DNA of 64,000 bases, taken from positions 969,298-1,033,297 of the forward strand of contig JAIXKJ010000008.1 of the NCBI GenBank assembly GCA_026928255.1, written 5' to 3'. Shown here piece by piece: positions 41,627 through 49,359 of the stretch. The number at the start of each line of letters is the position of its first letter. Positions within the stretch are counted from its first letter, which is position 1. Source of the stretch: Anaerolineales bacterium (GTDB lineage: Bacteria; Chloroflexota; Anaerolineae; Anaerolineales; Villigracilaceae). The notes below the pieces were generated by a model. It saw nothing but the letters and a program-made list of their open reading frames with translations, was not told the DNA's origin and made no database searches. A program made the translations under genes and the position numbers.

Positions 41627-43261
41627 ATGACAACTGATTTTTCTTCTCTCAACCTGCGCGAAGAGCTCGTGCGGGCGACCTCCGAACTCGGCTATACCGA
41701 GCCGACTCCCATTCAAGCGGGCATGATTCCCATTATGCTCAGCGGCGCGGACGCTATCGGTCAGGCGCAGACGGGCACCGGCAAAACCGCCGCTTTCGCG
41801 CTCCCCATCCTCAATCGTTTTGAAAAACAAATGAATCCGCAGGCGTTGATTCTCGCGCCGACGCGCGAACTCGCTTTGCAAGTCGCCGACTCAATTAACG
41901 AGTACGGCAAATATCTCGGCGTTCGCGTTCTCGCCGTGTACGGCGGTCAGCCGTATGGACCGCAGATTAACAGCCTCAAACGCGGCGTGGACATCGTCGT
42001 CGGCACGCCCGGACGTTTGAACGATCTGCTCAAACGCAACGTCCTTTTTCTCAACGGAGTCAAAACCGTCGTCCTCGACGAAGCGGACGAAATGCTCAAC
42101 ATGGGCTTTATCGAAGATGTGGAAACCATCCTCGACGCGACTCCCGACGAGCGGCAGACGACGCTGTTCAGCGCCACCATGCCGACGCGGATTCGCAAAC
42201 TCGCCGAACGCTTCATGCGCGACCCGCAATCGGTGGTTATCAAACGCTCGACGCTGACCGCCGCCGCCATCGAACAGCGCTATTACCTCGTCAACGACAG
42301 CCACAAAACCAACGCGCTGACTCGCCTCTTTGAAGTCGAGCCGATTCACTCGGCGCTGATCTTCGCCCGCACCCGCGCCGAAACCGCCACGCTCGCCAAC
42401 GAATTGGTCGTGCGCGGAATCCCCGCCGAAGCCATTCACGGCGATTTGGATCAACAAGCGCGCGAGCGCGTGCTGGGGCGCTTCCGCGCCAACCAACTGA
42501 AAGTGTTGGTCGCCACCGACGTCGCCGCGCGCGGCTTGGACATTGACGACATTTCGCACGTCTTCAATTACCATCTGCCCGACGACGCGGAAGTTTACGT
42601 CCACCGCATTGGGCGCACGGGACGCGCCGGCAAAACGGGCGTCGCCATCACGCTGCTTTCGCCGAAGGAGAAGCGCCGCTTGCGCGAGGTGGAAGCGCTG
42701 ACCAAACAACCCGTCGCTCAAGCGGAACTGCCGACGACGGAACAAATATTCCAACACCGCGAGACTCAACTCGTGGAAAAACTCAAAGTCTGGTTGGGGC
42801 GCGGGCGTTACAAACGCGAGTTGGAAATCGTCGAAGAATTAATCGCCGCTGGAAACGACCCGCTGAATATCGCCGCCGCCGCCATCAAACTTTCTCGCGG
42901 CGACGAGAAGCAACGACCTATTGCGGAAGTTACGCAAGTGCGCGAAGAACGCAAGCCGCGCCGCGAACCGTCTGCCGGACGTTTTGGCGACAAGACGCGC
43001 GTCAAGGGCAGCCGCGCTCACGAGCAGGGGATGGTGCGTTGCAAAATTAATAAGGGCAAGGCGCACAACATCCGCCCGAACGACATTGTCGGGCAAATTG
43101 CTTTTCACGCCAACATCCCTGGCAACGTCATCGGCAAGATTCGCATCGAAGATAAACTTTCGTTTGTGGACATCCCCGAAGACGTTTTGGGGCAAGTGAT
43201 TAAGCACAGCGGCAATTACAAAATCGGCAAAGATAAATTTAGCGTGGTGAAAGCCAACTAA
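41627..43261 (+). CDS. DEAD-box RNA helicase with DbpA-type RNA-binding domain
   Basis: 544 residues. Motifs in order: PIQAGMIP (Q motif), AQTGTGKTAA (I), PTRELA (Ia), LDEADEMLNMG (II), FSATMP (III), VATDVAARGLDIDD (V), HRIGRTGRAGKTG (VI). The C-terminal 75 residues (VRCKINKGKAHNIRPNDIVG) form a DbpA/CsdA-like RNA-binding domain, preceded by an Arg/Lys-rich linker. It unwinds RNA, probably in ribosome assembly or cold adaptation. It is followed after three bases by yciH. Confidence 0.93.
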   Translation: MTTDFSSLNLREELVRATSELGYTEPTPIQAGMIPIMLSGADAIGQAQTGTGKTAAFALPILNRFEKQMNPQALILAPTRELALQVADSINEYGKYLGVRVLAVYGGQPYGPQINSLKRGVDIVVGTPGRLNDLLKRNVLFLNGVKTVVLDEADEMLNMGFIEDVETILDATPDERQTTLFSATMPTRIRKLAERFMRDPQSVVIKRSTLTAAAIEQRYYLVNDSHKTNALTRLFEVEPIHSALIFARTRAETATLANELVVRGIPAEAIHGDLDQQARERVLGRFRANQLKVLVATDVAARGLDIDDISHVFNYHLPDDAEVYVHRIGRTGRAGKTGVAITLLSPKEKRRLREVEALTKQPVAQAELPTTEQIFQHRETQLVEKLKVWLGRGRYKRELEIVEELIAAGNDPLNIAAAAIKLSRGDEKQRPIAEVTQVREERKPRREPSAGRFGDKTRVKGSRAHEQGMVRCKINKGKAHNIRPNDIVGQIAFHANIPGNVIGKIRIEDKLSFVDIPEDVLGQVIKHSGNYKIGKDKFSVVKAN

Positions 43262-43264
43262 CGG

Positions 43265-43597
43265 ATGAGCGGCAATCGCGCGGTTTGGTCGTCGGACGAA
43301 GGCGATTTGCGAAAGGCGAATCAAAACGCCGCGCGCGTTAAATCCCTGCCGCCGCAACAGCAGACGGCGTACTTGCACCGCGTGTCGGGCGGGCGCGGCG
43401 GGAAGGTCGTTTCGGTCGTCAAGAATTTGATTCTGAGCGAAGAGGATTTGAAAGCGCTGGCTAAAATCTTAAAGCAAGAATGCGGCGCGGGCGGCACGGT
43501 CAAAGACGGCGTGATTGAAATTCAAGGCGAGCGCCGTCAGCGCATGGCTGAGATTTTGACGAGGCTAGGTTACAAGGTCAAAATTGCCGGCGGGTAA
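43265..43597 (+). CDS. yciH: SUI1/YciH-type translation initiation factor
   Basis: 110 residues. The SUI1 core is clear: GRGGKVVSVVKNLILSEEDL, ILKQECGAGGTVKDGVIEIQ and ILTRLGYKVKIAGG. It is the bacterial homologue of eIF1 and may affect start-codon choice on the 30S subunit. It begins three bases after the helicase stop, in one transcript with it, and is followed by a strong terminator. Confidence 0.93.
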   Translation: MSGNRAVWSSDEGDLRKANQNAARVKSLPPQQQTAYLHRVSGGRGGKVVSVVKNLILSEEDLKALAKILKQECGAGGTVKDGVIEIQGERRQRMAEILTRLGYKVKIAGG

Positions 43598-43601
43598 ACA
43601 T

Positions 43602-43637
43602 AAAGAGCGGACAGGCTGACGCCGTCCGCTCTTTTTT
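43602..43637 (+). terminator. Intrinsic terminator after yciH
   Basis: AAAGAGCGGAC (43602-43612) pairs with GTCCGCTCTTT (43624-43634) and is followed by a T-run. It ends the helicase-yciH unit. Confidence 0.9.
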
Positions 43638-43649
43638 TGATGCTAACTC

Positions 43650-43770
43650 CCTTCATCCCCAACCCTTCTACCCTTGCGGGCATATATCCCAAAGGGAGAA
43701 AGGAGTCTTGAGTCCCCTCCCTCAACTGCTCACTGCCCACTGTCAACCGATAACTGTCAACCGTCAACTG
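43650..43770. repeat. Degenerate CCCTCTCC-family repeat and simple repeats
   Basis: 43652-43720 holds a broken copy of the palindromic family (CATCCCCAACCCTTCT, later AAAGGGAGAAAGGAGTC and TTGAGTCCCCTCC). It is followed by a short-period array of CTGTCAACCG and CTGCTCACTGCCC units to about 43770. It reaches to six bases from the end of the aminotransferase gene. Confidence 0.65.
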
Positions 43771-43775
43771 CTCTT

Positions 43776-44951
43776 TTACCCGTGCCTGCTCATGAATCTT
43801 TCTATGCGCCGCAGGGCTTCTTCAATCTGTTCGTAAGAGGTGGCGTAGCAAGCGCGGACGAATCCCTCGCCGCCCGGACCGAAGGCGTTGCCCGGCACAA
43901 CGGCGACGCTCTCCTCGCGCAGCAAGGCTTCGGCGAAGGCTTCGTCGTCCATGCCGGAGGCGCGGATGTTGGGGAAGGCGTAGAACGCGCCGCGCGGCTC
44001 GAAGGTCGTCAGCCCGAGGCGGTTCAGCCCGTCCACTAAAAGGCGGCGGCGGCGGTCATATTCCGCGACCATTTCTTGCACATGCGGCTCGCCGACGTTC
44101 AGCGCTTCGATGGCGGCGTCTTGCGCGGTGGTCGGCGCGGACATGATGGTGTATTGATGCACGCGCAATAAGCCGGTCATCAAATCGGCGGGGGCGCAGG
44201 CGTAGCCGATGCGCCAGCCGGTCATCGCGTACCCTTTGGAAAATCCGCCCAGCAAAATGGTGCGCTGACGCAGGCTCTCGCTCAACGCGGGGAAGCAAAC
44301 ATGCTCAAAGTTGTAAACGAGGCGGTCGTAAATTTCGTCGGACAAAACGATCAGATTGTGTTCTTCCGCAATTTTGCCGATTTCGTTCATCACTTCCAAC
44401 GGGGCGACGGCGCCCGTCGGGTTGGAGGGGTAGCCGATGAAGATGATTTTCGTGCGGGGCGTAATCGCCTTGCGGATGTCGTCGGGGTCTACGCTGAAAT
44501 CGTTTTCGATGCGCGCCGGAATTTCGACGGGGACGCCGCCCGCCAGCAGCACTTCCGCTTGATAGGCGACGAAGCAGGGCGTGGGGATGATGACTTCGTC
44601 GCCCGCTTCGAGCAGGGCGGTCATGGCGAGGTACAGCGCTTCGGAAACGCCGACGGTGGCGATGATTTCGTCGGCGGGGTCGTAACTGACGTTATACAGT
44701 TTCTTCAAATTATCGGCGATGCCCTGCCGCAATTCCATTTTGCCGGAGTTGGAGGTGTAATGCGTCTCGCCGTTTTGCAGCGAGCGAATGCCCGCGTCGA
44801 GGATCGGTTTAGGCGTGGTGAAATCGGGCTCGCCGATGCCGAGCGAGATGACGTCTTTCATCGTCGCCACGATGTCGAAAAAGCGGCGGATGCCCGAAGG
44901 CTTAAGTTCCGCCACGCGCTGCGAAAGTCTGGTTGCGTTTGAGGTTTGCAT
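43776..44951 (-). CDS. PLP-dependent aminotransferase, class I/II
   Basis: 391 residues starting at ATG 44951 behind AAGGAG. Fold type I features: SLGIGEPDFTTPKPI, the PLP-contact stretch FIGYPSNPTGAVAPL, LSDEIYDRLVY, and the Schiff-base lysine in LGGFSKGYAMTGWRIGYA. It resembles aspartate/aromatic aminotransferases (often annotated AspC or PatA). The donor and acceptor cannot be set from sequence. The next gene upstream is the nucleotidyltransferase, 45 bases away. Confidence 0.92.
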   Translation of the reverse strand: MQTSNATRLSQRVAELKPSGIRRFFDIVATMKDVISLGIGEPDFTTPKPILDAGIRSLQNGETHYTSNSGKMELRQGIADNLKKLYNVSYDPADEIIATVGVSEALYLAMTALLEAGDEVIIPTPCFVAYQAEVLLAGGVPVEIPARIENDFSVDPDDIRKAITPRTKIIFIGYPSNPTGAVAPLEVMNEIGKIAEEHNLIVLSDEIYDRLVYNFEHVCFPALSESLRQRTILLGGFSKGYAMTGWRIGYACAPADLMTGLLRVHQYTIMSAPTTAQDAAIEALNVGEPHVQEMVAEYDRRRRLLVDGLNRLGLTTFEPRGAFYAFPNIRASGMDDEAFAEALLREESVAVVPGNAFGPGGEGFVRACYATSYEQIEEALRRIERFMSRHG

Positions 44952-44996
44952 GATGCTCCTTAAGATATATTTTTCATTCGTCGAAATGACGGCGGT

Positions 44997-46025
44997 TTAC
45001 AAACAGACCGAACTGGTATCTCCGATATTTAATTGCATGACGCGCCCGTCGCCGCGCCCCTTGACTTGGGCTTGTTTGCCCACTAACGAGCGAGTCAGCG
45101 CCGCGTCTTGAATCTCGCAATCCGCTTCGAGGATGGATTCTGAAATTTGCGCGTTTTCGATTTTGCAATTCGCGCCGACCGAAACGTAAGGTCCGATTTT
45201 GGAATTTTCAATTTTTGCGCTTTCGTGAATAAAAACCGGCTCGACGATTTCGACGTTTAATCCTTCAAATTTTTTAACTTGCGCGCCGATTTTGGCTAAT
45301 AGGAGCGTGTTCGTGTCCAGCGTCGCTTCAATCGTCCCCGTGTCGAGCCAGGTGCTGATTTTCTCCGTCCGCACTTTTGCGCCGCCTTCAATCATAATGG
45401 AGATGGCGTCGGTTAGAAAATATTCGTCCTTCAACATCACGCCGCGTTCCATTTGATCTTCAATCGCCGCCAGCAGACGCTCCGCGCTTTTGAAATAATA
45501 GCAGCCGACGACGACGAGATTGTTGTCCATGCTTTGCGGCTTTTCGACGAAGCGTTTCACCCAACCTGCGGAGTCTAATTCCGCCACGCCGAAGCGGCGC
45601 GGGTCGTCCACGGGCATGACCCAAGCCACGCCGTCGGCGGATTCGGCGGCGAGGAACGAAAAATCGGTTTCCATGAGCGTGTCCGAAAAACACATAATCA
45701 TCGGACCGTGAAGATATTCGCGCGCCAGCCAGAGCGCGTGCGACTGTCCCTTCATTTCGCGCTGCACGACGTAATGCGCTTTGAGGTCGGGGTAATGCTC
45801 TTTAATGAAAGCGGGGATTTGCGTCTCGCCGAGGTGCGGACCGACGATGAAAATATATTCCGCCTCTGCGGAGGCGGGCAGGGTTTGGAACATGTCCAAA
45901 ACGTGTTCTAACGCCATTTTCCCCGCCACGCTGACCAGCGGCTTGGGCTTGCTCCAAGTGTGCGGGCGCATGCGCGTTCCCCAGCCCGCCATAGGGATGA
46001 CGATTTTGATTGTCTCTTGTGCCAT
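44997..46025 (-). CDS. Sugar-phosphate nucleotidyltransferase with beta-helix
   Basis: 342 residues. The N-terminus has VIPMAGWGTRMRPHTWSKPKPL, the nucleotide-binding signature, and the metal aspartate region MCFSDTLMETDFSF. The C-terminal part (about 245-320) is a left-handed beta-helix with hexapeptides such as IENSKIGPYVSVGANCKIEN. This matches long RmlA-type or GlmU-like pyrophosphorylases that make NDP-sugars. The sugar is unknown. A TTGCCA-16-TATAAT promoter ends seven bases before the ATG, implying a leaderless message. Confidence 0.9.
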   Translation of the reverse strand: MAQETIKIVIPMAGWGTRMRPHTWSKPKPLVSVAGKMALEHVLDMFQTLPASAEAEYIFIVGPHLGETQIPAFIKEHYPDLKAHYVVQREMKGQSHALWLAREYLHGPMIMCFSDTLMETDFSFLAAESADGVAWVMPVDDPRRFGVAELDSAGWVKRFVEKPQSMDNNLVVVGCYYFKSAERLLAAIEDQMERGVMLKDEYFLTDAISIMIEGGAKVRTEKISTWLDTGTIEATLDTNTLLLAKIGAQVKKFEGLNVEIVEPVFIHESAKIENSKIGPYVSVGANCKIENAQISESILEADCEIQDAALTRSLVGKQAQVKGRGDGRVMQLNIGDTSSVCL

Positions 46026-46032
46026 GCATTCT

Positions 46033-46060
46033 ATTATACCGTCTTGAATTTTTATGGCAA
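46033..46060 (-). promoter_or_regulatory. Promoter placed for leaderless transcript
   Basis: On the minus strand TTGCCA (46060-46055) and TATAAT (46038-46033) are 16 bases apart. Only seven bases separate the -10 box from the ATG at 46025, so transcription should begin at or within a base of the start codon. Confidence 0.6.
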
Positions 46061-46101
46061 CCGCGAGTGTTGCTTCACAGAACCATCCGCGAATGAAACT
46101 G

Positions 46102-46139
46102 CGAATTCACGAATGCGCCGTTTGCTATTCGTGAATTCG
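46102..46139. repeat. Palindromic repeat, GAATTCACGAAT type
   Basis: CGAATTCACGAAT (46102-46114) and ATTCGTGAATTCG (46127-46139) are perfectly complementary over 13 bases with a 12-base loop. It lies between the nucleotidyltransferase promoter and the defence island. No gene is seen in 46061-46236. Confidence 0.75.
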
Positions 46140-46177
46140 TGAAAAATTCGTGGACGGTCTCTTCACCAGCAAAGGCT

Positions 46178-46232
46178 ACGTCCCGAAGGTTGACATGAAA
46201 GCCGCGCGGACTAGCGCAACCCTTCGGGACGT
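46178..46232. repeat. CCCGAAGG palindrome at left edge of island
   Basis: ACGTCCCGAAGG (46178-46189) and CCTTCGGGACGT (46221-46232) form a perfect 12-bp stem with a 31-base loop. It ends four bases before the last base of hsdS, so it can also act as a transcript end for the island operon. A related palindrome lies at the other edge (55449-55479). Confidence 0.75.
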
Positions 46233-46236
46233 TTCT

Positions 46237-47406
46237 TCACCCAAAACTCTCCGCAAGCAGACTCTCGAAAAGATTTTCCCCCTGCCGCGCGGACTCAGCC
46301 ATCCGCCCCAGCAAACCCTCGACGCTCGCCGCCGCGCCCGCAAATTCTTCTTGCAGGGCAAGCGGGGGAACAATTATTTCCAATCGCTTAAAATCTTCAA
46401 GGTGAAGATGACGAATAGCAATTCCTTTTATGCTATTTTGAATTTGGTCTTGAACTGCCTCCGAGCCTATTTGATAAGTCAGGAAATTTGTATTTATCTT
46501 TTCTCGAATTGGCTTCAAAAGAGCAACACTGACAAAAATGCTAAATTCTATGTCTGTATCAACAGGGCATGGAATTCCAATTGAGCCGTCTTTGCTCACC
46601 AAAATATCACCACGCTCTGGCTTCACAACTTTGGAAATATATTTATGCTCTTCTTCGCTAATAAATTTTGTATCTGAAAAGTCAAGTTTGCCAGTTACCA
46701 TATTTTTTACAGTCACAAATGGAATACCAGCAGGAACATAAGTAGGCGTAACGTGTGTTCCATCTCGAATCAAACTACAAAGGTTTCCTAAATTTTCTTT
46801 TTTCCATTTTCCTTTACCATCCCCAAACATCTCCAAAAACACGGACTGGAGCAGGGAATCGCCGAGCGCGCGCGCCGTGCGTCGCAGCCCGCGCAGACGG
46901 TCCGCCCGCGCCAGCAGGGACGCAATCCGCTTTTGCTCGTCCAGCGGCGGCAGGGGGATGAAAACTTTGTTTACAAAATCTTGCGAAATTCCGCCAACAG
47001 TTGCACCGCGAAAATCATCCAATATTTCTTTGTTTCCTTTGGGGCTATACAGGTAATAGAAAACATATTTTGGGTCAGCGACTTTCTGATTTATAGCCAA
47101 ACGAAAAACATGCTCATTAATAGCACAAGGAAAATGCGGAAACTGTTCATTCACAAAAGAAGTTTTTCCAGTAGTTGCGCCATCTTTGACAATAATTATG
47201 TCGTCTGGCTGAACTTTTCCGCGTTTCATTTGGTTATAAAAATCGTGAGAAATAAGTTTAACGCTTGAAAAATCGAATCCGCCAAGATCGTTTAGATGTT
47301 CGCCGCCAACGCTAAAAACATCGCCGCTGTCATTTACTCCACCTTCAGGGCGACTTCCATTTTCAAGTTCTTCAACAATTTCGCCTAACGGAACACGATT
47401 TACCAT
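46237..47406 (-). CDS. hsdS: Type I restriction-modification specificity subunit HsdS
   Basis: 389 residues. Two target-recognition domains are each followed by a conserved helical spacer: FIPLPPLDEQKRIASLLARA (centre) and IVPPLALQEEFAGAAASVEG (end). The first recognises one half of the bipartite DNA site, the second the other. Both recognition domains are visibly AT-richer than the spacers, as usual for exchanged HsdS parts. It is the last gene of the island operon, 17 bases after hsdM. The short gap holds the simple repeat TTGGTGATTGGTAAATGG. Confidence 0.93.
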   Translation of the reverse strand: MVNRVPLGEIVEELENGSRPEGGVNDSGDVFSVGGEHLNDLGGFDFSSVKLISHDFYNQMKRGKVQPDDIIIVKDGATTGKTSFVNEQFPHFPCAINEHVFRLAINQKVADPKYVFYYLYSPKGNKEILDDFRGATVGGISQDFVNKVFIPLPPLDEQKRIASLLARADRLRGLRRTARALGDSLLQSVFLEMFGDGKGKWKKENLGNLCSLIRDGTHVTPTYVPAGIPFVTVKNMVTGKLDFSDTKFISEEEHKYISKVVKPERGDILVSKDGSIGIPCPVDTDIEFSIFVSVALLKPIREKINTNFLTYQIGSEAVQDQIQNSIKGIAIRHLHLEDFKRLEIIVPPLALQEEFAGAAASVEGLLGRMAESARQGENLFESLLAESFG

Positions 47407-47423
47407 TTACCAATCACCAATTC

Positions 47424-49322
47424 CTACTTCCCATTCACCAACTCCCCAAGTTCCCGAATTTCCTCCGCCATTACACTCTCTAACCGCGCCAAGCGCTCCA
47501 GCGTTACCGACGGCTTTTCGTGATACGCTGCATCGGAGTCCGCTTGGCGGTAGCGGCTGGCGGAGAGATCGTACTTATTCGCCCGCGCCTGCTCCGCCGT
47601 TACCCAAAACTGGCGCGTCAGGCGGTCGAGTTCGGATTGGGGCTTGGAGATTTTCGATTCGAGCTCAGATAATTGCGCCTGCGCGGCGGCGAGTTTTCCC
47701 TCATCCCCAGCCCTTCTCCCAGCGGGAGAAGGGAGCGAGTCTCCCTCTCCCTTTGGGAGTGAGTCTCCCTCATCCTTTGGGAGCGAGTCTCCCTCATTCT
47801 TTGGGAGCGAGTCCCCCTCTCCTTTTGGGAGAGGGGTTAGGGGTGAGGGCGAAAGCACAGACTCAAACGTCAGCCGATTGACCTCCGCCTGCAAACGCAG
47901 ACGCTCTTCCTTGAGCGGAGTCAACTCGCGGCGTAGATCCAAAATCCGTTGGGCGCGACCCGCTTCAAAGTCTGGGTTGTGGCGGTTCTTCCAACAATCC
48001 AAAATATCGGGGATGTCGTTCTCCGCCGCCTTCGTCCGCTTATCGTCCAGCGAAAAACCGTCGTGCGCCATATCGTAAAACCAAATGCGCTCGGTGCGCG
48101 CCCCGCGTGTGAAGAACAGAACCGCCGTGCTGACGCCCGCGTAAGGCTTGAAGACGCCCGACGGCATCGAGACCACGCCGTCCAGCCGATTCTCCTCAAT
48201 CAGCCGCTTGCGAACTTCGACGTGCGCCCGCGACGAGCCGAACAGCACGCCGTCTGGCACGATGACCGCCGCCCGTCCGCCCATGTCGAGCGCGCGCAAA
48301 ATCAAATGCAAAAAGAGCAGTTCGCTCTTGCTCGTGTCCGACGGCAGCGACGGGTGCGCGCCGCCCTTGTCCACCGCGCCCTTGAAAGGCGGGTTCATCA
48401 AAATCACGTCGTACTCGCGCTCGTCGTCGAACGCCTTCGAGAGCGTATCCCTGTAATAGAACTGCGGCGACTCGACCCCGTGCAGCATCAGATTCATCGA
48501 ACCGATGCGCAGGATGGTCATGCCCGAATCGTTATCGTACCCGCGCAGATACTTCGGCGACGACATGAACGCCCGCTCCGCACCCGATAATTGGTCGCCG
48601 ATTAAGTGATGCGGATTCCCCTCCTCGTCATATTCCAGAATCCCCGCCGACGTGTGCTGCTCCAAAATGTGTTGGTGCGCGTTGACGAGAAAACCGCCCG
48701 TGCCAGCCGCCAAATCGCCGATCCGTTCGCGCGGCTTGGGGTCGAGCATTTTCACCATCATGCGGATGATGTGGCGCGGCGTGCGGAACTGTCCGTTGCG
48801 CCCCGCGATGCTCAAATGCCCGAGCATGTACTCGTACAGGTCGCCCTGCGTGTCCTGATTCTGCTCCGAGATCTTCATCTCGTCAATCAGGTTGACCGCC
48901 TCCACCAGCAGGCTGGGCTTGTTGATTTTGCACTCCGCCCCGCGCATATACTCGCCGAACGACGACTCGCCGTTCGAGAGTTCCGCCAGTTTGGGGAAGA
49001 CTTCCGTCTTAAGATGCTTGAGCATCTCTTCGGCTTTCATCTGCTTCCAGACGCTCCAGCGCATCTTTTCGGGAATTCGGGGCTGGTGCGTCGCGTTGGG
49101 GCGGAGCGGCGCTCCGCCCTTACCTGACTCTGCACTCCCACCTGACGCCGCGTTCCTACGCCGCGCCTGCCTTTCGGCGGCGTTCTCGCGGTCGTCCAGC
49201 CGCTTCAGGAACAACAGATACGAAAACTGCTCGATCGCGTCGAGCGGATTCGACAGTCCCCCCGTCCAGAACTTATCCCAGAGTTTGTCTACTTGCGCGC
49301 GGAGTTTGGGGTCGGTGAGCAT
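47424..49322 (-). CDS. hsdM: Type I restriction-modification methyltransferase HsdM
   Basis: 632 residues. Order: HsdM N-terminal helical domain (LWDKFWTGGLSNPLDAIEQF), then the N6-adenine methylase with GDLAAGTGGFLVNAHQ (AdoMet motif I) and ILMNPPFKG (NPPF catalytic motif IV), then a coiled-coil C-terminus. It methylates adenine in the HsdS target. Two segments look foreign: residues about 57-80, encoded by a GGGCGGAGC palindrome, and about 490-543, a CCCTCTCC-family repeat expanded into four 24-base units coding GDSLPKxE. Both are in frame and avoid the catalytic core, so the enzyme is probably active. Confidence 0.94.
   Translation of the reverse strand: MLTDPKLRAQVDKLWDKFWTGGLSNPLDAIEQFSYLLFLKRLDDRENAAERQARRRNAASGGSAESGKGGAPLRPNATHQPRIPEKMRWSVWKQMKAEEMLKHLKTEVFPKLAELSNGESSFGEYMRGAECKINKPSLLVEAVNLIDEMKISEQNQDTQGDLYEYMLGHLSIAGRNGQFRTPRHIIRMMVKMLDPKPRERIGDLAAGTGGFLVNAHQHILEQHTSAGILEYDEEGNPHHLIGDQLSGAERAFMSSPKYLRGYDNDSGMTILRIGSMNLMLHGVESPQFYYRDTLSKAFDDEREYDVILMNPPFKGAVDKGGAHPSLPSDTSKSELLFLHLILRALDMGGRAAVIVPDGVLFGSSRAHVEVRKRLIEENRLDGVVSMPSGVFKPYAGVSTAVLFFTRGARTERIWFYDMAHDGFSLDDKRTKAAENDIPDILDCWKNRHNPDFEAGRAQRILDLRRELTPLKEERLRLQAEVNRLTFESVLSPSPLTPLPKGEGDSLPKNEGDSLPKDEGDSLPKGEGDSLPSPAGRRAGDEGKLAAAQAQLSELESKISKPQSELDRLTRQFWVTAEQARANKYDLSASRYRQADSDAAYHEKPSVTLERLARLESVMAEEIRELGELVNGK
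47696..47853 (-). repeat. CCCTCTCC-family repeat with four 24-bp tandem units inside hsdM
   Basis: Units start at 47737, 47761, 47785 and 47809, each 24 bases and close to GAGTCTCCCTCATCCTTTGG plus GAGC. On the left is CCCTTCTCCC-AGC-GGGAGAAGGG (47711-47733) and on the right CTTTTGGGAGAGGGGTTAGG with GGGTGAGGG. Eight codons per unit keep the frame. It is the same family as in kynU. Confidence 0.88.
49099..49119 (-). repeat. GGGCGGAGC palindrome inside hsdM
   Basis: GGGCGGAGC (49099-49107) and GCTCCGCCC (49111-49119) form a perfect 9-bp stem with a GGC loop. The surrounding 70 bases code for a Gly/Ala/Ser-rich stretch (about residues 57-80) between the normal N-terminal helices and RIPEKMRW. 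Confidence 0.75.
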
Positions 49323-49359
49323 GGGTTAACTGTTTCTCATGTTATGGCGTTCGACTATA

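Noticed and set aside
46150..46584. 144-residue plus-strand frame over the end of hsdS
   Set aside because: It crosses the palindrome and lies antisense to the conserved HsdS C-terminus.
47400..47440. Simple repeat between hsdM and hsdS as a phase-variation switch
   Set aside because: The TTGGTGATTGGTAAATGG tract is short and imperfect and lies outside both reading frames except at their very ends; it looks like a common low-complexity repeat.
47737..47832. Possible CRISPR or phase-variation tract in hsdM
   Set aside because: Units are abutting 24-mers without spacers, and because 24 is divisible by three, copy changes would not switch the gene off.
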